64,000 nucleotides of DNA, taken from the NCBI GenBank assembly GCA_029817715.1, contig JARUPY010000085.1, forward strand, positions 5,766,001 to 5,830,000, read 5' to 3'. Below the pieces are notes generated by a model. The model was not told the origin of the DNA, searched no databases, and saw only the letters and a list, made by a program, of their open reading frames with translations. The translations under genes were made by a program, and so were the position numbers. The stretch is from Melastoma dodecandrum. Taxonomy: Eukaryota; Streptophyta; Magnoliopsida; Myrtales; Melastomataceae. Below are positions 48,439 to 58,476 of the stretch, one piece after another (within the stretch, counting starts at the first letter, position 1; each line of letters begins with the position of its first letter).

Positions 48439-49750
48439 ATGGTGAAGGACACTGCTTATTACGACATATTGGGCGTTCCTGTGGATGCTTCCGCGGCAGA
48501 TATCAAAAAGGCTTATTACGTGAAGGTACAGTGGTGGCAGTCAAGAATTTTCTCCCGGTTCGAGCGCTGGACTTCATTTTCATGCATTCTTCCGTAATGT
48601 GGTCCTGATGTCCTTTGTTTGTATGCCTTTTCTCAGGCAAGGCGAGTTCATCCAGATAAAAATCCCGGGGATCCGAAGGCTGCCGAGAATTTCCAAGTTA
48701 GCTTTGGAACTCTAGTTGCCTATAGCTTTTTATCTACCTTCGTTTTTCTAGAGTGGTATAATGTTCCTGATGGACATCTGATCTAGTTACATGTCATCGA
48801 ACCTATAGAGATTTTCTAGGTTACTTGTTTTTATGGATGGTTGAGGAATGCTTTCCCTGTGGGAATGTTTTCGATTTTCAGCAGCATTCAATGATGTTCT
48901 AGCATTCCTATGAGACTTCCCTAATGTTCTTTTTAATTTTCCTACTCTTGTATTTTGTGGAAAGATACTTGGAGAAGCATATCAAGTCTTGAGTGATCCT
49001 GACAAGCGTGAAGCATATGATAAGAATGGGAAAGCGGGAATACCCCAGTAAGTTTTGCTTTCTGTGATAGTTTTGAATGCTTGAACTGAGAAGACTAGAT
49101 GGTGGGTCCCTATAATAAGCATAATAATGATGTTACTCCCCAGTAAATTTTGCATTCTGTAATATCTCTGAATGCTTGAACTGGCAAATGTTAATTCTAG
49201 GTTTTCTCACGTAGTCTATTTGTATTTTTCGACTTTCATGTTTCAACTGTTATTTCAATGTTTGTTGCTTTGCGTTTTTGGCCGAGGTTGTTGTATGCCA
49301 ACTTTCCTTTTAAAAGCACATTATTGGTCTTTATAAATTCACTGTTTATGAATGATAGGGATACCATGGTCGACCCATCGGCTGTGTTTGGTATGGTTTT
49401 TGGAAGCGACCTTTTCGAGGATTATGTGGGGCAACTCGCATTGGCTTCTCTAGCTGTAGTCGAAATCGAAGAGGAGTGTGAGGATCCTGAAGCCTGTAAA
49501 CAGAAAATTCAGGAGAAGATGAACGTAAATCTATATCTGCTTGGATTTTGTATCTTTTATATTTTTAGTTTTTGAGTCCTGCTTAGTGGAACATCCTTCT
49601 TCATTTGGATGTTTATACAGGCAATGCAAAAGGAAAGGGAAGAAAAAATCGTGTGTGTCTTAAAGAATCGTCTCCAGCCATTCACTGAAGGCCGAGTAGA
49701 TGACTTCGTCAAATGGGTTAATTCAGAGGCAAAACAACTCTCGCGAGCAG
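48439..49750 (+). pseudogene. DnaJ protein with DnaJ-X domain, 3'-truncated
   Basis: Five exons join in frame: 48439-48525, 48637-48696, 48965-49047, 49359-49524 and 49621-49750 (175 codons). The J domain is at residues 5-75 with the HPD motif in ARRVHPDKNP and [14 protein letters not shown]. The beginning of the DnaJ-X region follows ([28 protein letters not shown]). Family proteins of this type run past 350 residues, so the C-terminal half is missing. The last exon still has a good donor (CAG/GTATGT). The intron then enters a copied nexin 3' region, whose acceptor could be used. Present exons have no lesions. Confidence 0.85.
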
Positions 49751-49756
49751 GTATGT

Positions 49757-50030
49757 AAGATTTTCCTCATATGCATGAAAGTACGGAATAATGTGCTTAA
49801 ATAGAATAAGATGTTACTAACAAGGGGTTGAACTTCTTTTAGATTTTGTGGCCTGGTGGTGTGTTCTTCTTGAGAGTTGGAAATGTACAGAACAGGGGCG
49901 AGAGAGTTTCAGTTTACATGGCATAACATCGTATTTTGTATATAACCCATTCATTATTACGTGCCTCGGTGCCTAACCTCGTCTTCATTGATTCTGCTGG
50001 TCACGAACACCGGGATCTTCTCGGGATTAA
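49757..50030 (+). pseudogene. Copied nexin last-exon fragment with internal deletion
   Basis: An acceptor TTTTAG at 49842 precedes ILWPGGVFFLRVGN and a stop at 49924. The block is about 90% identical by eye to two separate pieces of the nexin locus, 59570-59670 and 60379-60510. The ~705 bases between them are missing, and the join lies inside the exon right after the RVG codons. The remaining part is copied 3' untranslated sequence. Confidence 0.75.
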
Positions 50031-50532
50031 ATCCGTTCCGGGCGTTCTGCCGCTGGTCAGCAAGTTGAAGATTACAGTATAAGTTTTGTGTTAAACTACT
50101 GGGACGAATCGATTAGTACGATTTTTCATATGGCCCTTTCTAGGGCGAGCTGTTTTACAATAATAATTCGGTTTTAAAGAGCAAGCTACTGGAAATCATA
50201 ATAGGAGTTATATTGAATTTTCGGTTTCCTTTCATGACTAATGAGAATGTTTGTTGACCGAACTAATTATGTGCATGAGATCTTATTCATTCGATCTGCT
50301 CGCCGCTGGTTGGTGTCGACAAAAGTAGGCATAAAACTATTTCGACCCTTGCCTTAAAAGTTGTTCCCTGCAATGGGGTTGAAATCACTTGCTACTTTTT
50401 AATTTTGTGAAGAGCAGATTTATATAGTACCAGTTTGGGCCGTGTCCAAAGCCCAATTACTGACTTCAACAACAACCCGAAGGAACGAACAGATACAGAA
50501 ACAGGGAATTTGATTTTGATGGGTCCGCTGCG

Positions 50533-51042
50533 ATGATGGAAGAGGGTGAGAATCGGAATGGGAGAGGGCGAGCCCTGGCGATCTTCTGGGACTTAAACTC
50601 ATGTCCCATTCCTGAGGGACTGAATCAAGCTGACATCGTCACGAGTATCGTTGCTGCCCTACGCGACCGCGTCCCCGATGCATCTAATTACGACCTACAG
50701 TCGTTCCTGGCCTACGGAGACCCCAGTGATTTCCCCGACCACCTGCTGAGAACGTGGGAGCGTGACGGCATGAATCTTCTCGACGCCGGCGGGGGTTACC
50801 GTCTCTACAAGCGCATGATCGACGGCATCGTGGGCTTTGCCTTCGATCGCATCTTTTTGCCTCCTCGCTCCTCCATGATTGTGGTTATCTCCGCGGAAAA
50901 ATGGCCTAAACACTTCCTCTGGTACTTAGAACGTGAGGGATTGGGGCCGAGGCTTGTCATCCCTTCTGATCGCGCCACTCGCTGGGATGTTGCTCTCGGA
51001 CTCACCAGCCATGGAGAAGGTTTCTTCCCAGTTGGAGCTTAA
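50533..51042 (+). CDS. NYN-domain-like protein, first of tandem pair
   Basis: 169 codons, single exon. Residues 14-22 ALAIFWDLN form the first NYN strand with the conserved Asp20 (PIN-like RNase fold, as in MARF1/limkain-type plant proteins). The middle has one hydrophobic helix. Residues 112-135 (MIVVISAEKWPKHFLWYLER) align with the last catalytic block, where active relatives have SxDxDF; here the acids are replaced by AEKWP. So one of the metal-binding sites is probably lost. The C-terminus GEGFFPVGA and ~120 bases of 3' sequence are shared with the next gene. Start: ATG at 50533 or the adjacent 50536. Confidence 0.7.
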   Translation: MMEEGENRNGRGRALAIFWDLNSCPIPEGLNQADIVTSIVAALRDRVPDASNYDLQSFLAYGDPSDFPDHLLRTWERDGMNLLDAGGGYRLYKRMIDGIVGFAFDRIFLPPRSSMIVVISAEKWPKHFLWYLEREGLGPRLVIPSDRATRWDVALGLTSHGEGFFPVGA

Positions 51043-51756
51043 AAAGATTATCTTTTTTTTTTAGTTATTATTATCTACTGCTTTTCTGACTTGTAGTCGA
51101 TCTTTCCTGTTTTTCCCCTTTTTCTGGTGTCCATCTCCAATGTCAAAAAGCTTGTCACAAGTGTCGAGATGGGATGTCTGGTGTTGGTTTCATTTTGCTG
51201 TCTATTCTTGCTTTACATTTTCACAGTCAAACTCGTGGCTGCATGGTTTTAAACTCAGTGCCTTTTGCAGCACACGGGCGTCTCCTCTCCAACCAGGTCG
51301 TCGATTCGTTACTTGCAGGACTTGATAAGGTTGGTTTTGGTTGGGTTTGATTTGATTTGATTTGATTTGGTAATGGATTTACTTGTTTGTTGGGCAGGAT
51401 AAAGCGGAGAGGGAGGCGAAGAAGATGAAGATGACGGCAAAACCTACAGACGACGGCAACACCTCCTGCCCAATTAGCCCTAGGGAACCGGCCCAAGTGC
51501 TCACCCCGATCCTTTGTTCTTCTTTTGTTTCTGCCGGTTGAGATTTTTGGGTTGCTCTGGTGATTGAGGGGTTGTTTATGTCTTTGGCTGCTCAAGATTA
51601 CTTGTATACTACCCCACGAATACCTTTTTAACAGAACTCGTGTAGTAATTAATCACATTCTGGGGCGTGAGAGGTGTGGTGGTGCGCTTGCATGTGGTTG
51701 GGAGGGAGGGAGGGTGGAATATTTGTTCTCTCATTAGCCCTCTTTTTTCTTTGCAG

Positions 51757-52371
51757 ATAATTGGCACTTCGGCCTTCTTCTGGTGCGAATATGGTGCCTT
51801 GCCCAGTGCAGATCAACTCCATGGACTCTTCTCTTTGTTCGATCAAGGGCCCGGTTCCATCGTCGTTGACCTTTCTTGGTTGTTGGTCGTTGAGTTGGAT
51901 GACTACGCTAAGAGGAACTTTGAGCTGATATGTGAAGAAGGTTATGCCAAGGACAATCAGAGTACTGCCTCTGAGCCTGACCAGAACCACCCCAACAAGA
52001 GTTCCCAACCAGTTCGTGAAGACAAAGACGAAGACGAAGAAGACTCCTACACCGATTTTGAGATGGCCTTGATTGATTACGGATTTTCTTATGGTCACAT
52101 CCCTCCTTTGGAGGGATATGATGCTTACGACACCATGTTGTTGAAGGTTTTACATTTTGTTCAACGTTTTCGTCCTCCGTCCACAATCGTTTTCATCTCA
52201 GGTAACCCAGAGTTTGCTCCTTTTCTCGTCCGACTGAGAAGAATGGGTTACAACATGATCACCATCTCCCGTTCAGAGGATGCAGTCCCTGCTTTTAAGG
52301 AAGCCGGGCTGGTTCTGTATGACTGGGGGGCCGCCAGCCGTGGAGAAGGTTTCTTACCAGTTGGAGCTTAA
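51757..52371 (+). CDS. NYN-domain-like protein, second of tandem pair
   Basis: The open frame begins with a Met at 51667, but a strong acceptor (TTTTTTCTTTGCAG) ends at 51756, so this is probably an exon; the first exon was not found. The first NYN strand reads TSAFFWCEYG: the WDxxN aspartate is replaced by Cys. After an acidic low-complexity linker (DEDEEDSY) come GYDAYDTMLLKVLHFV and TIVFISGNPEFAPFLVRL, close to the second and third catalytic blocks. The end GEGFLPVGA is followed by the same GCTTAAAAAGATTATCT as the first copy, so the pair arose by tandem duplication. Catalytic activity is doubtful. Confidence 0.7.
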   Translation: MIGTSAFFWCEYGALPSADQLHGLFSLFDQGPGSIVVDLSWLLVVELDDYAKRNFELICEEGYAKDNQSTASEPDQNHPNKSSQPVREDKDEDEEDSYTDFEMALIDYGFSYGHIPPLEGYDAYDTMLLKVLHFVQRFRPPSTIVFISGNPEFAPFLVRLRRMGYNMITISRSEDAVPAFKEAGLVLYDWGAASRGEGFLPVGA

Positions 52372-53043
52372 AAAGATTATCTGTTTTTTTTTATAATTAT
52401 CTACTGCTTTTCTGACTCTTGAAGGATGTAGTTGAACTTATTTAAAAAAAAAAAACCTTTTTGTGGTGTCCATCTCCAATGTCAAAAAGCTTGTCCCAAG
52501 ATGCCGATGCTTAAGTAAATGATAATCTATTTAGTGAAGTAGAATAGCAGCCATGAAGGTTGAATTTTCCAGTGTAGTCAGTAGTCTTTTAAACGGCACT
52601 ATGGGTAAGTTGATAGCCTTTGATAACTAAGAACTTTCTGCAGAATTGTAAAAGAAGCTATGGTTCCTTCTGCTCGAACGACACACGCAAGTATAGTTGT
52701 CCATACCCACGACTGCTGATGTCGATCCTGGATGGTAAGCTCACAAGCTGCAGGTATCCGCCCGGGTCATTTAGAAGGATATTGCATGGTTTGTCGGAGG
52801 TTACAGTGGTTTGTAAGTTTTTCGATGAGAGTAACACCCCATGGATTATCCGCCTCTTCATGAAGAAGCCCCAGAACCAAGGCATAAATCACAAAAGCAG
52901 TCATTCTGCGCAGCAGCTGAGGGAAAACAGTTGTCACCATGAAAAGTATCAGTTTCCAAGTATGAATCGAGAGGAATACTCACAATCTTATAAACATTAT
53001 TAATTTTCATGCGCTTCAATACACCTGATTCAGATTTTAAATT
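52372..53043. other. Intergenic: NYN 3' region and unassigned frame
   Basis: 52345-52502 repeats the 3' region of the first NYN gene. A 127-codon plus frame at 52620-53003 (with SFRRILHGLSEVTVVCKFFD) is unrecognised and not called. Confidence 0.45.
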
Positions 53044-53439
53044 ATGGGGAGAGTTCTCTTCCGGAAAATTCTCCTGCCCGACATTTCTTTCTTCCTTTCC
53101 TTCCATGAACGCCCGGATAAGACCTGCTCTCTGACGCGGTCCGACCCGACCCATAAACCCTACCACCCACCAGCTGCCGCCGCCGAAGACGACCATCTCC
53201 TCCGCCAGACCCTCCGCCGTCTCATCTCCTCCTCCACCCCACCCCTCGTCCGATCCGTAACCTACATGCCCCACCCGGGGGACGGCGCTCCGCGGGCCGT
53301 AACCCTAATCCCCGGAGATGGGATCGGACCCCTCGTGACAGACGCCGTCGAGCAGGTCATGTCGGCCATGCACGCCCCCGTGTACTTCGAGCGGTACGAG
53401 GTGCACGGCGACATGAAGCGCGTCTCAATCTTGGGTTGA
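53044..53439 (+). pseudogene. NAD-dependent isocitrate dehydrogenase subunit, first exon only
   Basis: Residues 66-127 of the frame read PLVRSVTYMPHPGDGAPRAV, TLIPGDGIGPLVTDAVEQVM and APVYFERYEVHGDMK. This is the mature N-terminus of the regulatory IDH subunit of mitochondria (TCA cycle). The preceding Arg/Ser/Leu-rich part (LLRQTLRRLISSSTPP) fits a mitochondrial presequence, but the natural initiator Met is not there; the Met at 53044 would add ~50 odd residues. After GDMKR, where a donor GT follows, no later exon is found, so more than 250 residues are missing. Confidence 0.8.
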
Positions 53440-53822
53440 ATGACATTTTACAAATTATTTTGGGTACAAATCTTAATTCCTTTTCCTAATATTCAAATGG
53501 GTGTGTCCTAAGATAATGAACTGTGAAATAGGGTAAATATCAAACATCAATTTAGACTAATTTTAAAACTACCCCGACCTTAATAGTGGTACGAAATTTT
53601 TCCCAGAGGAAATGCGTCAAGTGGAAAAGAAAGACCTTTATTTCATCCCACCTTTCACTTGGGGGCAACATCGAAGCCTTGGACTTGGGCTTGTTAATGC
53701 TTATTCGTCTTGAATGAATGAATGCAACCCAAAGTACCTTTGTTTTTTCCATCCAGAGTTGCCCTGAAAATCCTCCGCCCCTAAAGTGAGATCATCAAAG
53801 CTTCAACTCGCCCCCCTCCTCT
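53440..53822. other. Intergenic between IDH fragment and GPAT9-like gene
   Basis: AT-rich. No feature was seen apart from the likely GPAT9 3' untranslated region on the minus strand. Confidence 0.4.
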
Positions 53823-56800
53823 TCACTTTTCCTCCAACAGATGCAACATGGACTCTGCGAAGCTTTGTTGCCTGCGAGACAATTGAAATAGATTAGAACC
53901 GAACAAAATCAAAGGTAACAATGAGAGTCTGGGAACAAAGGCGGAACACAAATTGCCCATCTTTTAAGGGTCCGGGTGGATGGTATTCAAGCGACCATCA
54001 ATATCATGGTAAAATAAAACTGAAACTATGCAGTCTGAAGGGGGATTTGAGAGCAAAATTTAAAATTACTTCCGCTCTCCATGCTTAGGGCTGGGCCGTG
54101 AGTACTTTAGATACCCATCCCAAGGGAATTTCTTGAGGCCAGTGCGGACAGATATAATGTCTCTCACCCTGAAAGCAGGTATTGTCATTATGACAATCAG
54201 TGATAGAGGCAACAACACCACGGTCTTCACAAAAAAGAAAGCTCGGTTACCTCTCTGCAAACTCTATCGCAGTTTCACCGGGCCATATGCTTTGAGGTTC
54301 CAGGTACCATACATCACACACTACTACCCAAGATGTCATAAGTTGCAGTAGATGCGTTGAGAAGGACTGTCTGCACATCCAAAATAAGAAGCATTAATCT
54401 CCCTATAGAGGCAAACAATTTGAATGGATATAGATTATATCTCGTCAAGCTAATAGTCATCAAATAATCTAGAAGAAATCATGGAATGTATGACAAGGAC
54501 CATCAAGTTAATAGTATTAAAAATATTCACCAAATCCCCAGATCTTCTTGTCGAAAATTTAGAGTCAAAGAGCAGACATACATTCATTTCATAACAGAAT
54601 CATAAGGGAATAGAAATTTATCAAGTGATAGAATTTTTTTCCATACTGTTTTCCCACAAACTTTCCTGAAAGACTAAAGTATGATCACGACAGCAGACTG
54701 ATGTCAAAGGAACCAGAGTGCAAAGAAAGGACTTCACAAGGATATACCCCCTTTGGAGTGGTTTCTTACTTTCTGTATTCCAGAATGCATCGACAAATAT
54801 CTCGTTATACTTGATTGCAATTGGGCAAACAGTGCATCCAAGTTCAAAGGCTCCCCAGACATTATCAAGAAGTCAGAACATAGTAGTTTTGATGGAAAGA
54901 TTCCACAAATTTACTATTGATTCTGACAAATGGGGCAGATATAAGACCATAAGTACCTTCTTAAACATGACTACGTAGTGATTGTTGACACATGTTCCTT
55001 CTGGAAATATGAGAAGCGGGTTGTTATCAGCTCCTTGGGCATGGTCCCTCAATCTTGGGGAAAAAAACATTAGAAAGGAGGAACAAAAGACAAGTTCTAT
55101 GAATATGACTCCACATAAATCATACTTTTTTGCAACGATTTCGCGATCTTTTGCCTCAGTTCTATTGAACCAGATACACCCTACACTCTCCAAAATAGTG
55201 CTTTGCAGAAGCCCTGCGAAAGAGTTCAAGGATTAAGGAGCTAGAAAAAAAAAGCAATCCAGTTACTACAAGGTGCTGCAAAGGGATCAATAAAACCAAA
55301 GTTGCGGCATCATGAAAATTGTCGATAAAAATTTTGCAGCACACTTACCAACCCATCCAGGATGCTTTTTGCATTATGACTGCAAATGCGGTCATCTGCT
55401 CTAAGACAATGAAATCGATCATGGAGGTATGGTTGGCAACAAAAACCTGTTCCATGCAAAATTAGGAGCAATAGTTAAAATAGGCTATTCTATAGCATAT
55501 GGTGCGAGACAAACAATGATGACTACACGATTAAACAATTACTTGTTTAGGACGCCTGCTGGGCCTTGGCCCGTGATATTTGACAACTCCGGTCCAAGAT
55601 GCAACAAAGAAACTGCATATTAACTCCACCAGCAGCCTCTGAAATTAAATAATCAGGACAGCGTCACACAAATAGACGATTAAGAAAACATTTACAAGAA
55701 TGAGCAACTTCCTGGAGAGATGAGAATCCCTAATAGTCCAACTCATATTTTGAGAGACAGCATAACCATGGATATCAAATCACAAATGAAGGATGAAAGG
55801 GAAATGAACCGGTACCTCCAACTTCTTCCTCAGTTGATCGTGCCCTTTCAGTAGGAGGTGCACGGGGATAAAAGATGAAAGGAAAATTATCCATCCAATA
55901 GTCAATACAAGGACCCTGTAATATATCACCAAGCAAAAATATTAGCCGCAAAGCAGCGTGGCATGGTCCAGGAGCAGGTGCACAGAAAAAATTGCACGGA
56001 CCAAATATCCGCACTGAAGTTGCATCGCCAACCGTAATGTGTTCTCAGATGATCTCATATGCATGCAACCTTAATAGGCAAAAAGGTGATCAATTATTCG
56101 TGTCTCTCCATCTACCCAACAACAATGGAAAACCAAAAGTGTTTCTTCCCAGAAAATAAAATTCTTTAAGAAGAAAAAGAACCAATAAAAGAGATATGGA
56201 AGCCAATAATACCGCATCTCCGGTGCTTATGAAACATGTTAGTGTTAGCTACAACAACTGTTGACCCAGTGATGTTGTTGTCACATTGAGCAGATGGCGT
56301 TTGGTGCATCTAACGCGGTTGAATTATACATTACATGATGAATAATGAAAGAGAAACGCCAAAATCCTACTCTAGAATTAAAAATCTGCCAACAGAAATT
56401 TAAAAAAGAAAAAGAAATGAAACAGAGGGCAAACAAAACTAAACAGAGCACCAGTGATCAGAGCTAACCTCGCCGGAAACAGAATCAAATAGCGCACCAA
56501 CACACCGCAACACCACAACGGGAACAAGTAAATGTTCCAATTCCACGGCTCCGGGGGAATGGATTTGAAGCACCTCGTGAAAGAGTCCTACTCGGAACAA
56601 ATCACAACCGAACCATAACCACATCAGAAACAGAAAAAAAAACCGTTACATGCATAATCTAGGACGCCGCCATTGCCAAAAGCTCACATCGACGATGGCG
56701 CCGGCGGCCTCGGAGAGGGTAGGCGAACAATCCAGCAAATCACGCCTGCGATCAACAACGCAGCGATCAAGATCAAAAACCGTAAAAAGGGATGGAAATC

Positions 56801-56958
56801 CGAGTAGGGAGGGGGGGAGGGGGTGGTCCTCACAGACGAAGCTCGCCGCGGGGCTCGTGGATGGAGGATCCGGAAGGGAGGTAGTCCTCGATGTTAGGTC
56901 GGTCCAAATCGAGGTCGGAGCTGGAGGACTTGAGGGTGGCGGGGGCGGGGGCGTCCAT
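53823..56958 (-). pseudogene. GPAT9-type glycerol-3-phosphate acyltransferase, slightly damaged
   Basis: ER enzyme class that starts glycerolipid synthesis. Twelve exons on minus: 56958-56834, 56745-56688, 56587-56469, 55915-55816, 55638-55543, 55446-55349, 55213-55126, 55053-54957, 54854-54770, 54370-54251, 54168-54070 and 53871-53823. Landmarks: PNIEDYLPSGSSI, LFPLWCCGVLVRYLILF and LTIGWIIFLSSFIPVH (membrane helices), VANHTSMIDF (acyltransferase motif I), FPEGTC (motif III), PWDGYLKYSRPSPKH, and QQSFAESMLHLLEEK at the end. Three lesions: an extra A in an A-run in exon 6 (near 55370), a GG instead of AG acceptor before exon 9 (54855-54856), and a one-base loss near the end of exon 9. Otherwise the gene is full length. 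It is either a recent pseudogene or holds sequence errors. Confidence 0.85.
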
Positions 56959-57299
56959 CCTCCGGGAAGAGGAGGAGGAGGAGAAAGAAGGGAGAGGGAG
57001 GGAGACGGAGAAGGACAGGGAGAGGGATGCCGTTGCGATACCCTTTTCTTTATTAGTATTTTTTTCCTTTTTACGTGTGGGTCGTTGGTTTGGGGGGGGG
57101 GGTATTTAACCCAACAAAAAAAAAATGAAAATAAAAATCCTCCCTCTTCTTCTTCTTCCTCTACTTGTAATCGATCTGAATCCGATTGTTGTCCTTGTTT
57201 TTTGTTGTTTATTTAAAAATTCAATCACCCAAGCCACGTCAGTGAATTTACATTGCGTGTGTGAACTGAGCTTACCCCTGCCTCCCAACACGTTCCCCA

Positions 57300-57736
57300 T
57301 TTTCTCTTCTTCTTTTTTTTTAAAAAAAATTAAAACCTAATAAAACAAAACACCCACACACTTCCTCTGTTTAATCCCTTCGATATTAACGAGGAGGTAA
57401 AGGCAGGGGGGATGCACGTGCAAGACACGTGAACGAAGACATAAATATATATTAATTTGAACACCAGCCTGGCGGGAAAACAAATATCTAATTTGCGAAA
57501 ACCGACGTCATTTACGGTAAGAACTACGGGTGTTATTTAGCGTTGTTACATCTATTCATTTTTTATATTAAAAATTTTTACGAATGTATAGTATAATTCT
57601 TACCTATTATTTGTTTCATTCTTATTACAATTGAAACAAATCACTGTTAATTTCATCATCCTTTTGGGCATTCAATGTTTCGTACTTAATATAATATTGC
57701 TGCTTTTGTGGACGTATTCATATTTCTGAAGGTGAT
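57300..57736. other. Intergenic, AT-rich
   Basis: Nothing supported. Confidence 0.4.
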
Positions 57737-57969
57737 GGGAGCGGCGGGGTGCCTCCGGGAGACTCCTTACTTCAAGAAGCTTGGGTCCAAGTCTTGAAGT
57801 ACTTCATTTAACTCATCATTTACCTTTTTACAGCAAAGGTAAATGATGAGTTAAATGAAGAGACTCCTTACTCCAAACTCATCGGGAGAGCAGGACGAAG
57901 AGAACCCACGACCCACATGGAACTGCCGTAAGAACAAGGACAAGGGAGCGGCGGGGTGCCTCCGGGAGA
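57737..57969. repeat. Nested direct and inverted repeats
   Basis: A 26-base direct repeat starting GGGAGCGGCGGGGTGCCTCC lies at 57737-57762 and 57944-57969. Within it GAGACTCCTTACT is repeated at 57759 and 57860. Between these two sit a perfect 26-base inverted repeat (57802-57827 / 57835-57860, 7-base loop) and a smaller hairpin ACTTCAAGA/TCTTGAAGT (57769-57777 / 57792-57800). Confidence 0.85.
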
Positions 57970-58476
57970 GATACAGGAGAGCTCTATAGCTCGTGGTCGC
58001 CATCTGGGATCAACTTCCCGTCCTCCTCCAGACACGAACACTTGTTTCAGGATTAACTGAAACGAACCAGCAGACGGACAGGCCAAAGGTGGAATCTTGA
58101 CACATCGTTTCAGTTTGTCCTTTTGCATGTCAAATGGTTAGGATTAAAGTAGGTAGATAAGCATTGACCCAATTATCAGCATCACTTGAAGACTGAACTG
58201 AAGTGGAAGAGAATGAAAGTGGATATGCTCGGAGAGCGATCCGTCGATACAATTGACTCCGACATTGATACGAGAATGTATCCTAGAAAGAAGGGGAAAC
58301 AAACAAGGCATTTTCATTCCCTTTCCACGACAGAACTGCCGAAGAACTGAGCTGCTCGGGACATGTTCCTTGGTCGTTCCTGTTCTGACTTAGAGGAGTT
58401 TGTTGGATTCGGACCATGTCCAGTCGCTCCAAATGTTTGTGTGCCTATGTTAAATTTGATTGATAATGTATTTCAG
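57970..58476. other. Intergenic
   Basis: The minus frame at 57868-58128 (86 codons) overlaps the repeat and matches no family. No other feature was seen. Confidence 0.4.

Noticed and set aside
52620..53003. 127-codon plus frame after the NYN pair
   Set aside because: No motif, no clear start context; not enough support for a gene.
56469..56587. Suspected frame shift in GPAT9 exon 3
   Set aside because: Recounting the bases showed the exon is open (LFPLWCCGVLVRYLILFPAR).
56650..57216. 188-codon Gly-rich plus frame
   Set aside because: Antisense to the first two GPAT9 exons and leader; low complexity.
57868..58128. Possible small Cys/Pro peptide gene on minus
   Set aside because: Too few cysteines for an EPF/EPFL peptide, and it overlaps the repeat structure.
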